Positions 8,998 through 16,752 of a stretch of DNA of 64,000 bases are shown one piece after another. The stretch comes from Psychrobacter urativorans (GTDB taxonomy: Bacteria > Pseudomonadota > Gammaproteobacteria > Pseudomonadales > Moraxellaceae), in contig NZ_CAJHBR010000003.1 in NCBI RefSeq assembly GCF_904846695.1, positions 62,001-126,000 of the forward strand. Direction: 5' to 3'. How positions within the stretch are numbered: position 1 is the stretch's first letter; each line of letters begins with the position of its first letter. The translations under genes were made by a program, and so were the position numbers. The notes beneath the pieces were generated by a model. That model ran no database searches, was not told the DNA's origin, and saw only the letters and a list, made by a program, of their open reading frames with translations.

Positions 8998-11748
8998 ATG
9001 ATTGAACAGCCTTACACCGCGATTACCCAAACATCAGCTAACACTGATATTAATGATAGGCTCACTAATGATACAGCTATAACAGAAACTATAGCTGCTG
9101 AAGTGAGTTCGGCAGCTGAGTCATTACCGCATCCTATTTTGGCAGAAGTCAATGACCGTTGCTTTATCTCAGAGGAGCATCTAAAACGCTATACTGACCC
9201 CAGCCAACTGCCGACAGACACTCGTACGGCAGATGATCTAGACGTGGGTTTTGGTCAGCAGCGTGCTATTAAAGCCTTACGGACAGCTTTAGATATTAAT
9301 GCTAGTGGCTATCATGTGTTCGCTGCTGGTGAGAATGGCTTAGGTAAGCGCACTATTATCACGCGTTTGCTACAACGCATCGCTAGTGATGCACCAACGC
9401 CTGATGATTGGGTCTATGTGCATAACTTCACTGACCCACGTAAGCCTTTGGCCTTACGACTGCATACCGGACAAGGGATACTATTACAGCAGCAAGTCAA
9501 TACCTTGTGGCAACAAGCCAGCAAACGCTTGAATCAACGTTTCCGTAGTGATCACTATCAAAGTAAAATAGAAGCCATCAACAATACCTCCCAGCAGCAA
9601 GAAAGCCAAGCTTATGAGGCACTCAATGCTGAAGGCAAAGCTTATGACTTAACCTTGAGCTTTCGACCTTATGATAATAAAGCAGTCTTTGTCCATCCTA
9701 GCCAGCTAGCAACTTCGTCTGATAGCGCGGCAGCTGACAATGCCATGACTGCTGAGTCAGTAACTGAGCAAAGTTACGAGAGTAAGCTGGATAACTTCGT
9801 CCAAAAAAACCACATGCAAAAGCGTCTTAGTCAGCTGACTATCACTTTAGAGCAATTAGAAGATGAAGCCAACGCTAGCATTGAAACGCTACATCATGAC
9901 ATAGCGCAGCGTGCTCTTGAGCCTCTATTCACCCCTCTTTATGAGCAGTTTTCGGCTCAGCCACTAGTAATAGACTATTTAAAAACGATGCTTGCCGATA
10001 TGATTACTCATGTTGAGCGTATCGTTAATGCTGATGATGAGAAATTTGTCGCAGCAGTATTGGGGGCTACGCCTAGCCGTTATACCGTAAACGTTATGGT
10101 CAGTCACCAGCCTGATGAGGGTGTACCGGTTATCTTTGAGAACTTACCCACTCATCTCAATCTATTAGGTCATGTTGAGCAAGTCACACAATCAGGGACG
10201 GTTATCACTGATGTCAGTATGATACGGGCTGGCGCTTTGCATCGTGCTAATGGCGGTTATTTATTACTCGAAGCTAGCCAAGTTCTTGAGCATCCTTATG
10301 CTTGGCAAGGGCTCAAGCGTGCTTTGCAGACTCGTAAAATAAAACTATCAAGCCTTGAACAAATTCTGGCATTGACTGGTAGCTTATCGCTAGAACCATC
10401 GCCTATTGAGCTTGATATAAAAGTAATCCTGTTAGGAGAAGCTGATTTATATTATGAGTTATTAGAGCTTGAGCCTGAGTTTGATGCGGTGTTTAAGATT
10501 CGTGCTGACTTCCATGATGATGTCATCCGTACTAGCGAGCACGAATTAGCGCTAGTGGCTAAAATGGCTGATATTATTGATTATGCTGACCTTTGCCCTT
10601 TTGATAGTGAGGCACAAGCTACTTTACTAGAGCACTTAAGCTTACAAGCTGAAGACCAAAACCGCTTGAGCCTACATAGTGATCGTCTCATCAAGCTATT
10701 GCATGAGTCTAACCGCCATGCCCGCTTACAAGATCAGGAGATAGTCACCGCTAGCCATGTTATCCAAGCCATCGCTGATATGGATGAGCGCTCAGGATAC
10801 TTGCGTGACTTGTATTGGCAGGAGCTCAAAAACGGTCAGCAACTTATAAATACTGATGGCGGAGCTGTCGGACAAGTCAATGCGCTGACCGTAGTCAGCT
10901 ATGCTGATAGCGAATTTGGCATGCCCGCACGTTTGACCGCCTTGATTCAGCCTAATATTGGTACTGGTGATATTTTAGATATCGAGCGTGATGTCGAACT
11001 GGGCGGCAGCTTGCATGCCAAAGGTATGCTGATTATGACTAGCTATCTGCGTGCCTTGTTCAGTCAGCATCATGCGTTGAATTTTAGTGCCTCCTTAGCC
11101 TTTGAACAAAGTTACGCTCATATCGATGGTGACAGCGCTACGGTTAGCGAAGCTTGTGCCCTGCTCTCAGCACTGGCCAACGTCCCTATTAACCAAGCCT
11201 TTGCTATTACTGGCTCGATGAACCAGCTGGGTGAAGTTCAAGCGGTTGGCGGCATTAATGCTAAGATCGCCGGCTTCTTCGATGCCTGTCGTGAGCAAAG
11301 CTTAACTGGTCAACAAGGGGTAGTGATTCCAATGGCCAACGTCAAGCACTTGATGTTACGTGATGATATTATTGAGGCAGTTGCAGCCGGACAATTCTAT
11401 GTTTATGGGGTCAATACTCTTAGCGAAGCACTGACGCTAATGACTGGACTGCCTATCGATACTATGAACAAAAAAGGCCGCTATCGTAAAGAGACTTTAT
11501 TTGGTAAAGTATTGCAGCGCTTGATGTTATGGGATGAAAATCAAGCCAACGCTAATACCGATGATCTAGAAGATAAAAAGTCTAAGAAAAAGAAAGCGGC
11601 AAAGAAAAAAGATAAAAACAAGAAAAAGTCTAAAAAAAAACCTGAAGATAAAGCAGTTGACTTAGATCAAAAAAACCACGGTAAAGCCGAGAATGATGAG
11701 GGTAATATGCACTCTAAACAGCCCCATGCAGATAATACTTCTGCTTAA
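8998..11748 (+). CDS. Lon-related AAA+ ATP-dependent protease
   Basis: The protein belongs to the Lon-related putative protease family (YcbZ/LonB-like), not to canonical LonA. A P-loop-like AGENGLGKR lies near residues 111-119, and Walker B-like and sensor regions occupy the middle. The C-terminal Lon protease domain has the catalytic serine in GDSATVSEA (about 714) and the catalytic lysine in GGINAKIAGFF (about 757), so the Ser-Lys dyad is intact. After residue 850 there is a long lysine-rich tail (KKSKKKKAAKKKDKNKKKSKKK in two blocks) followed by an acidic segment, which could bind nucleic acid or membranes. ATG start at 8998. Confidence 0.9.
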   Translation: MIEQPYTAITQTSANTDINDRLTNDTAITETIAAEVSSAAESLPHPILAEVNDRCFISEEHLKRYTDPSQLPTDTRTADDLDVGFGQQRAIKALRTALDINASGYHVFAAGENGLGKRTIITRLLQRIASDAPTPDDWVYVHNFTDPRKPLALRLHTGQGILLQQQVNTLWQQASKRLNQRFRSDHYQSKIEAINNTSQQQESQAYEALNAEGKAYDLTLSFRPYDNKAVFVHPSQLATSSDSAAADNAMTAESVTEQSYESKLDNFVQKNHMQKRLSQLTITLEQLEDEANASIETLHHDIAQRALEPLFTPLYEQFSAQPLVIDYLKTMLADMITHVERIVNADDEKFVAAVLGATPSRYTVNVMVSHQPDEGVPVIFENLPTHLNLLGHVEQVTQSGTVITDVSMIRAGALHRANGGYLLLEASQVLEHPYAWQGLKRALQTRKIKLSSLEQILALTGSLSLEPSPIELDIKVILLGEADLYYELLELEPEFDAVFKIRADFHDDVIRTSEHELALVAKMADIIDYADLCPFDSEAQATLLEHLSLQAEDQNRLSLHSDRLIKLLHESNRHARLQDQEIVTASHVIQAIADMDERSGYLRDLYWQELKNGQQLINTDGGAVGQVNALTVVSYADSEFGMPARLTALIQPNIGTGDILDIERDVELGGSLHAKGMLIMTSYLRALFSQHHALNFSASLAFEQSYAHIDGDSATVSEACALLSALANVPINQAFAITGSMNQLGEVQAVGGINAKIAGFFDACREQSLTGQQGVVIPMANVKHLMLRDDIIEAVAAGQFYVYGVNTLSEALTLMTGLPIDTMNKKGRYRKETLFGKVLQRLMLWDENQANANTDDLEDKKSKKKKAAKKKDKNKKKSKKKPEDKAVDLDQKNHGKAENDEGNMHSKQPHADNTSA

Positions 11749-11848
11749 GCTAAAAGGTCAGTAATCTAGCCTAGACGCTACTGAGATTTTCTGCGCTGAT
11801 AAAATCATCTAGCGCTAAGCCAGATTAATCTATAAAGGTAATCTTTTT

Positions 11849-12934
11849 ATGACTGAGCAAGATAGCAATTCTATTAGTGCTGACAGTACCAATAATAGTA
11901 AAGATAGTGATAGCCGCAAGGATGCTGCCAGTCGCCATGGCGCCGCTACTACTGCCCGTCAATGGCAAGTGCTATCGCAGCTGCAGCGCAATCGTTGGGT
12001 AGGCACTACTCATGTTTATGAGCAGCTTATGTTGGCAGGTTTTGATATCAGTTTGCGCACCGTACAAAGAGACCTAAACGCCTTAGCCAAACGCTTTCCT
12101 ATCGAAAAAAATAATGCCAATCCGCAAGGGTGGCGTTGGTGTGATGATGCTCCATTGCAGAGCCTACCGCATATGAACTTATCACAAGCGGTTGCTTTTA
12201 ATATGGTTGAGGCCAATCTTACCCAGTTATTACCACCCGCTATTTTAGATGAGCTATTTCCTTGGTTTGATCTGGCGCGGCGACAACTCAAAAACAGTAA
12301 AGTCACCCATTCTTGGATTGATAGAGTACGTATTGAACCAGCTACTCAACCGCTGATTGCCCCGAATATAGACTTGCACAGTAAAGATAACATCTATCAT
12401 GCGCTGTTTTACCAATTGCAGATTCAAGCTTGTTATACCCGTAGCAATAAATCACAAGCTAGCGAATATACCCTCAATCCTATTGCTATTATTCAGCGCG
12501 GAGTTATTATTTACTTATTAGCTACTCGTACTGATGATTCAGAAGCCATTATTCGTACTTTTGCTCTGCACCGCTTTGCTAGTGTTGAGCTGTTAGAAAC
12601 AGCAGCAAAAACTCCTGACAACTTCCAATTAGATAGCTATTTAGATGCAGGCAGCATGGGCTTTACCCACCCTCTACTTAGCCAGTTACCGGATCACGGA
12701 AAGAACAGCGCCATTGAGCTGCATTTTACTCAAAAAGCTGGTAGAAGTCTGACTGAAAGTAAATTGAGCGATGATCAGACGGTGACAATGAATGATGACT
12801 ATACGCTGACGATAACAGCAACCGTCAATTTGACCTCGCAGCTAGTATGGTGGCTACGTGGATTCGGTAAAGGGTTATTAGCCGCCAAGCCCCAACTACT
12901 TTATCAAGCGGTCTCTGATATAGATCTAGAATAA
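11849..12934 (+). CDS. WYL-domain helix-turn-helix transcriptional regulator
   Basis: A DeoR-type winged helix at about residues 38-95 (TARQWQVLSQLQ...TVQRDLNALAKRF) is followed by a WYL domain at about 190-265 (YTLNPIAIIQRGVIIYLLAT...IRTFALHRFASVELL) and a C-terminal extension with WWLRGFGKGL. WYL proteins sense nucleotides or other small ligands and often control stress or defence genes. The first 30 residues are Ser/Asp-rich. It lies 100 bases after the Lon-like gene and 130 before the TerD-like gene; whether it controls either is unknown. Confidence 0.85.
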   Translation: MTEQDSNSISADSTNNSKDSDSRKDAASRHGAATTARQWQVLSQLQRNRWVGTTHVYEQLMLAGFDISLRTVQRDLNALAKRFPIEKNNANPQGWRWCDDAPLQSLPHMNLSQAVAFNMVEANLTQLLPPAILDELFPWFDLARRQLKNSKVTHSWIDRVRIEPATQPLIAPNIDLHSKDNIYHALFYQLQIQACYTRSNKSQASEYTLNPIAIIQRGVIIYLLATRTDDSEAIIRTFALHRFASVELLETAAKTPDNFQLDSYLDAGSMGFTHPLLSQLPDHGKNSAIELHFTQKAGRSLTESKLSDDQTVTMNDDYTLTITATVNLTSQLVWWLRGFGKGLLAAKPQLLYQAVSDIDLE

Positions 12935-12985
12935 CAGCGCACTAAAAGCTTCTCTATAAAAATGCCTGTCTATACTAGTCCCTAC

Positions 12986-13046
12986 TAAAATCAATAGTCA
13001 GTAAAATCAATACTCAGTAAAATCAATAGCAACTAAAATAAATCAG
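12986..13046 (+). repeat. 16-bp tandem repeat, 3.8 copies
   Basis: Units starting TAAAATCAATA repeat every 16 bases at 12986, 13002, 13018 and (partial) 13034, between the WYL regulator and the TerD-like gene. The last unit ends about 17 bases before the terD-like ATG, so copy-number change would alter its upstream region. Confidence 0.85.
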
Positions 13047-13063
13047 CTTTAGCAAGGAATATT

Positions 13064-13729
13064 ATGACGACCCCTACTCCTTCACCTTTATTATCAGATA
13101 GCTTGTCTGCGCTTGGTCTGACTGCCAAAACTTTGTTTTTTTCGTTGAATTTTGACTTCTCTGCGCCTAAGCCTGAGGGTAAAGATAAAATGAAACGTTT
13201 TAAGCAAAATCAAGGGGCGTTAGATCTCGATATTGCTTGTGTGCTCTATGATGATAAGTGCACTATTAAAGATCTAGTATGGTTCAAACAGCTGCGTGAT
13301 GAGGCACAGTCAGTACGTCACCAAGGCGATAGTCTCAACGGCAAAGATCGCGGTCAGCAAGCGCTGTACGATGCTCCATTAGACCAAGAACAAATTCGTC
13401 TTTATTTGGATAAAATACCAGCTCATATCACTAATATTGCCATGATTGCCAACTCCTATTATGGGCAAGCCTTTAAAAGGGTTCATGCTGGCGAAATCCA
13501 TTTGAGCGATGATGAAGGCAATCGTGCTTTTGAAGTTAATTTAAAGCAGCTGCCTGCCGACTGTCATACTTTATGGGTAGCTAGTTTGCGCCGTGAAGTA
13601 GATGATTGGCATTTAACCTTACAAAACCTGCCCCTACCAGCCAAAAACCTCTCTGACGCTGCACAACAAGTCGCTCATGAGCTGGCACGTGCCTTGCCTG
13701 TGCAGCTCTCACCACTATCAGCTAGATAA
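13064..13729 (+). CDS. TerD-like (TerD/CABP family) protein
   Basis: The segment DLDIACVLYDDKCTIKDLV (about residues 45-63), then SVRHQGDSLNGKDRG (about 86-100) and LYLDKIPAHITNIAMIANSY follows the order of the TerD calcium-binding fold: DLD, HxGD and a final IP..I...... strand. TerD proteins are associated with tellurite and general stress resistance. Several acidic calcium ligands seen in classical TerD are less clear here, so it may be a divergent member. ATG with AAGGAA upstream. No other ter genes are nearby. Confidence 0.75.
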   Translation: MTTPTPSPLLSDSLSALGLTAKTLFFSLNFDFSAPKPEGKDKMKRFKQNQGALDLDIACVLYDDKCTIKDLVWFKQLRDEAQSVRHQGDSLNGKDRGQQALYDAPLDQEQIRLYLDKIPAHITNIAMIANSYYGQAFKRVHAGEIHLSDDEGNRAFEVNLKQLPADCHTLWVASLRREVDDWHLTLQNLPLPAKNLSDAAQQVAHELARALPVQLSPLSAR

Positions 13730-13783
13730 TCACTTTTGCTTATCGATCAATTAGCTGTTAGCAATCAGTTAGACTACCGTATT

Positions 13784-13900
13784 ATTGGACTATAAAAATT
13801 ATTAGACTATAAAAATTATTAGACTATAAAAATTATTAGACTATAAAAATTATTAGACTATAAAAATTATTAGACTATGAAAATTATTAGACTATGAAAA
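13784..13900 (+). repeat. 17-bp tandem repeat, about 7 copies
   Basis: Seven head-to-tail copies of ATTAGACTATAAAAATT begin at 13784, 13801, 13818, 13835, 13852, 13869 and 13886 (last one incomplete). The first has one substitution, copies 2-5 are identical and copies 6-7 share an A-to-G change. The array sits between the TerD-like gene and its terminator. Confidence 0.95.
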
Positions 13901-13903
13901 GCG

Positions 13904-13944
13904 AAAGGGCTAGTTTCTATTGAGTAGAAGCTAGCCCTTTTTTA
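13904..13944. terminator. Strong hairpin terminator after the TerD-like gene
   Basis: A 16-bp stem (AAAGGGCTAGTTTCTA with TAGAAGCTAGCCCTTT, one G-U pair) and a 4-base loop run into a T-tract. It separates the convergent TerD-like and channel genes and may act on both strands. Confidence 0.9.
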
Positions 13945-13962
13945 TTGTATATCCTATCCCTG

Positions 13963-14007
13963 GCTACTTAAGCTCCTTAAGCTACTTAAGCTACTTAAGC
14001 TACTTAT
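13963..14007 (+). repeat. 9-bp tandem repeat, 5 copies
   Basis: GCTACTTAA is repeated at 13963, 13972 (one change), 13981, 13990 and 13999 (last base changed). It lies between the terminator and the end of the channel gene. Confidence 0.85.
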
Positions 14008-14057
14008 CCTAAGCTATTAACCGCTACATGCTAACGGCTACTTGCTGACCAGAAGAC

Positions 14058-15038
14058 TTAGTCTAAGCCCTCGCCACAGTGAGGACAGAAATTCTTTTTA
14101 CGTACTTCTTTTTCGCGTTGTTCAAGCGCCTGTTCACGTAGTACTTGCAGCACGATTGCCTGCGCTTGTTCTTTATCTAACCCTAAATCACGACGTATCT
14201 TATCAATCATAGTCTGATTCTGTACTAAGTCAAAATCACCATCAACTAAAAACTCACGAAACTGTTGCTCAATCTCATCGCGACGTTGCTCCAGCTCATT
14301 GGCGAGACCAGTAGCTAGAATACCTGCCGGTAATGCCGCTAAGCCTACCCCCAAAATAGTAATCACAGCACCTAAAAACTTACCCGCATTAGTGATTGGA
14401 GTCACATCGCCATAGCCTACTGTAGTCAAAGTGACCACCGCCCACCACATAGCTTTGGGTATCGATTCAAATTCTTCAGGCTGAGCATGATTCTCCACTA
14501 AATAAATACCACTAGAAGCAGTGACTATCATAATGAGGAGTATAAAAATAACTGCTTGGAAAGACCCCTTCTCTTTGCTAATGACCACCAATAAAATGCG
14601 CATCGAAGCAAAGTAGCGGGTAAGCTTGAGAATACGGAACAGGCGTAGTATACGTAAAAATCTTAAATCGATACTGACAAAGAAGTTTAAGAATGCTGGT
14701 GCAATAGCGATTAGATCGATTAAAGCTGATGGGCTCTTTAACCATTGCCAACGTTGGCGCCAAGTGCTGTTGGTAGGTTTAGCTTCAGCAACGCTCCATA
14801 ACCGCAATAGATATTCAACGGAGAAAACCACGATAGAAAAGCGCTCAAACCAAGTGAAATACTGTTGGTAAGGGTAATACCATTGATCGACTGACTCAGC
14901 AATGACTGCCGCTACATTAGTCATAATTAATAAAATTAAAAAGTAGTCAACACAACGACTAAACAAAGTGTCATGTTCATCATTTTGCAGAATATTATAA
15001 ACAAAATGCCGCGAACGCTTTATAGCTTGGAATAACAT
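14058..15038 (-). CDS. Voltage-gated potassium channel family protein
   Basis: The 326-residue protein has six membrane segments. The S4-like helix at about 124-142 (LRFLRILRLFRILKLTRYF) has regularly spaced arginines, and the pore contains the filter TTVGYGD near 209 within TLTTVGYGDVTPITN. This is the Kv/KvAP-like bacterial 6TM ion-channel family, which lets K+ cross the inner membrane in response to voltage. The C-terminus is a cytoplasmic coiled-coil (glutamate/arginine-rich, about 250-310) ending in NFCPHCGEGLD. A single CPHC pair could form an intersubunit zinc site in the tetramer; this is inference. Confidence 0.9.
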   Translation of the reverse strand: MLFQAIKRSRHFVYNILQNDEHDTLFSRCVDYFLILLIMTNVAAVIAESVDQWYYPYQQYFTWFERFSIVVFSVEYLLRLWSVAEAKPTNSTWRQRWQWLKSPSALIDLIAIAPAFLNFFVSIDLRFLRILRLFRILKLTRYFASMRILLVVISKEKGSFQAVIFILLIMIVTASSGIYLVENHAQPEEFESIPKAMWWAVVTLTTVGYGDVTPITNAGKFLGAVITILGVGLAALPAGILATGLANELEQRRDEIEQQFREFLVDGDFDLVQNQTMIDKIRRDLGLDKEQAQAIVLQVLREQALEQREKEVRKKNFCPHCGEGLD

Positions 15039-15186
15039 GCTGACCCTAAGTTAGGTTTTAATCATAATACCAAGATGAATTTGATTAGCAACTCTCAATG
15101 TTACTTAATATGCGGTTGCATCCATAGCTAGTAACTAGCAGTTGAGTTGAATGCCGACTGAACTAGGAGAGTCAACACGCCCTACC

Positions 15187-15206
15187 TAGTTAGTTAGTTA
15201 GTTAGT
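15187..15206 (+). repeat. TAGT microsatellite, 5 copies
   Basis: Five perfect copies of the tetranucleotide TAGT lie just past the stop of the small zinc-ribbon gene and upstream of the channel gene. Confidence 0.85.
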
Positions 15207-15231
15207 TTATTTGCGCTAACCCGTGTGTCAA

Positions 15232-15459
15232 TTATACAAAATTTGCGTAGTAAATATAGGTCAATACCAATAACAGCACTGCAATGATGACCAGCCCCAT
15301 ACCTATAAATTGCTGTTCTTTATAGGAGCTGCTGCTCAAATTATTAGTAGGTATTAAAGACAAGCCACAATCAGCACAACAATTGTCGTCCTCAGACATT
15401 ATTAGCATCAAGCGGGCGTTATTGCAGCGTAAAGGGGAGTTACTGCAGTATCCAGTCAT
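15232..15459 (-). CDS. Small zinc-ribbon-like membrane protein
   Basis: A 75-residue protein. The N-terminal half has paired cysteines (YCSNSPLRC near 4-12 and CCADCG near 27-32) in a zinc-ribbon-like arrangement, and residues 52-72 form one hydrophobic transmembrane helix. AAAGGG precedes the ATG at 15459. I do not recognise a named family. It lies about 190 bases upstream of the channel gene on the same strand, whose product also ends in a CPHC motif, so a functional link is possible but unproven. Confidence 0.6.
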   Translation of the reverse strand: MTGYCSNSPLRCNNARLMLIMSEDDNCCADCGLSLIPTNNLSSSSYKEQQFIGMGLVIIAVLLLVLTYIYYANFV

Positions 15460-15823
15460 ATTACTTACCCTTTGTTTATTGGTTTTCTAAACCGTTATGC
15501 AGTCAAGAGCGGTTACGAATTTAGAAACATTGATTTAGCTAAAGTATTTTACAGTATTTATGAAGTTAGAAAAATTATGGTTTTAGATTATATAAGCAGC
15601 TACCTGTAAAAATAATCTTTAAAGAATTGTTTAGGGCTTGTTTGTTGTTCATAGCTTTATTTATGGCTTGTTTTTAAATCATTACTATTTGTAGGGATTT
15701 AATGTATAATAGTAAGTATGAGCTACTAGTTGTCTTTTTATAGTAACTCTATCTCTCAGTGACCGATGTTATCCCTCATCCATAATTACTGAAAATCATT
15801 TATCTTGTTAAGGATTTAATCCG
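15460..15823. other. Divergent promoter region upstream of ompW-like gene
   Basis: No gene is supported in these 364 bases. A consensus -10 TATAAT at 15705-15710 with TTACTA at 15682-15687 (17-base spacer) would give an ompW mRNA with a leader of roughly 100 bases. The other direction must serve the small zinc-ribbon gene. Confidence 0.55.
15682..15710 (+). promoter_or_regulatory. Probable sigma70 promoter of the ompW-like gene
   Basis: TTACTA, a 17-base spacer and TATAAT. The -10 is perfect and the -35 is weak. The leader to the ATG at 15824 is about 107 bases. Confidence 0.5.
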
Positions 15824-16456
15824 ATGAAACTACAATCCCTAGTTTTAGCCGCTGCTACTGCACTTACTATGACTACTGCCTTTGCTGTACCTGCTGGTAC
15901 TTGGTCAGTGGCGGCTGGTGCCCACTATGTTGACCCTAAAAGTGATAACGGCACTGTCAATGCCGGTGGCACTGATTATGCGGTTGATGTTGACGGTGAT
16001 GTACGTCCAACGATTAGTGGTGAGTACTTTATCGCTAATAACGTTGGTATCGAACTATTAGCAGCGATTCCTTTTCATCATGACTTTACCTTAACCGATA
16101 ATCTGGGTAATCAACTTACTGGTAAAACTCAACACTTACCACCTACTTTGTCACTACAGTATCATTTCGATGGCTATAATATGCCTATGAACCTAAAACC
16201 ATTTGTTGGTGTTGGGGTTAACTACACTACTTTCTTTAAAGAAAGAGTTTCTACTGGTGGTGACTTAGATCTTGACGATAGCGTCGGTGTAGCTGGTCAT
16301 ATCGGTGTTGATATCCCATTTGCTGCTACTGAAGCTTTCCGTATCGATGCCCGTTATATGGACATAAAAACTGATGCTACTTTAAATGGTAATGATATTG
16401 GCCAAATTGATATCAGCCCTTGGGTCTATGGCGTTGCTTTTGTAAAACAGTTCTAA
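15824..16456 (+). CDS. OmpW family outer membrane protein
   Basis: A signal peptide (MKLQSLVLAAATALTMTTAFA, cut near 22) is followed by a beta-rich 8-stranded barrel of the OmpW type. Marks are GTWSVAAGAHYVDPKSD at the mature N-terminus, NVGIELLAAIPFHHDF and LPPTLSLQYHF in the middle, KPFVGVGVNYTTFF, and a terminal aromatic strand ending VKQF. OmpW proteins form narrow hydrophobic channels in the outer membrane. AAGGA precedes the ATG. Length 210 fits the family. Confidence 0.92.
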   Translation: MKLQSLVLAAATALTMTTAFAVPAGTWSVAAGAHYVDPKSDNGTVNAGGTDYAVDVDGDVRPTISGEYFIANNVGIELLAAIPFHHDFTLTDNLGNQLTGKTQHLPPTLSLQYHFDGYNMPMNLKPFVGVGVNYTTFFKERVSTGGDLDLDDSVGVAGHIGVDIPFAATEAFRIDARYMDIKTDATLNGNDIGQIDISPWVYGVAFVKQF

Positions 16457-16499
16457 TACGGTCTAATATAGTGATCTAATTACTAACAATCGCAGTAAA

Positions 16500-16528
16500 A
16501 GAAGCCAGCATAATAGCTGGCTTCTTTG
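16500..16528 (+). terminator. ompW terminator
   Basis: A 9-bp perfect stem (GAAGCCAGC/GCTGGCTTC), 6-base loop and short T-run lie 44 bases past the ompW stop codon. Confidence 0.85.
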
Positions 16529-16576
16529 TGTCTACTATCAAGGACCGTTAACGCTAAACGGATAAAACCAACACCA

Positions 16577-16596
16577 AAAAAAGACCATCCGTAGAT
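16577..16596 (+). repeat. attL core of the element
   Basis: This 20-bp copy of the direct repeat starts the element, 157 bases upstream of the integrase ATG. After the repeat the sequence (GGCATCTTTT) differs from attR. The local sequence can form a CCATC-CGTA-GATGG hairpin. Confidence 0.85.
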
Positions 16597-16715
16597 GGCA
16601 TCTTTTAATAAAGCCTGATAAAACCTGATAAGCTCAAAGCCTTTATTTTACGTGCCTTTAGTGCTAATATGTCACTTGTGATAACGTTAGTGCAAGTGTG
16701 AAAAAGCCGATTAAA

Positions 16716-16736
16716 TGGCTACCAAAATGGCTACCA
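16716..16736 (+). repeat. Integrase arm-type site candidate, left
   Basis: Two head-to-tail GGCTACCA motifs separated by AAAT lie 17 bases before the integrase ATG. The same 21-bp arrangement with one substitution recurs near the other end of the element at 24763-24783 in the same orientation. Paired copies inside both ends are what integrase arm-binding sites look like. Confidence 0.6.
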
Positions 16737-16752
16737 GTTTGCAGGTGATAAG

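Noticed and set aside
13784..13900. Tandem repeats as a possible CRISPR array
   Set aside because: The 17-bp units are directly adjacent with no unique spacers and no cas genes are near.
16577..16752. tRNA gene as the integration target
   Set aside because: No cloverleaf is visible at either end of the element; the repeat lies in a terminator.
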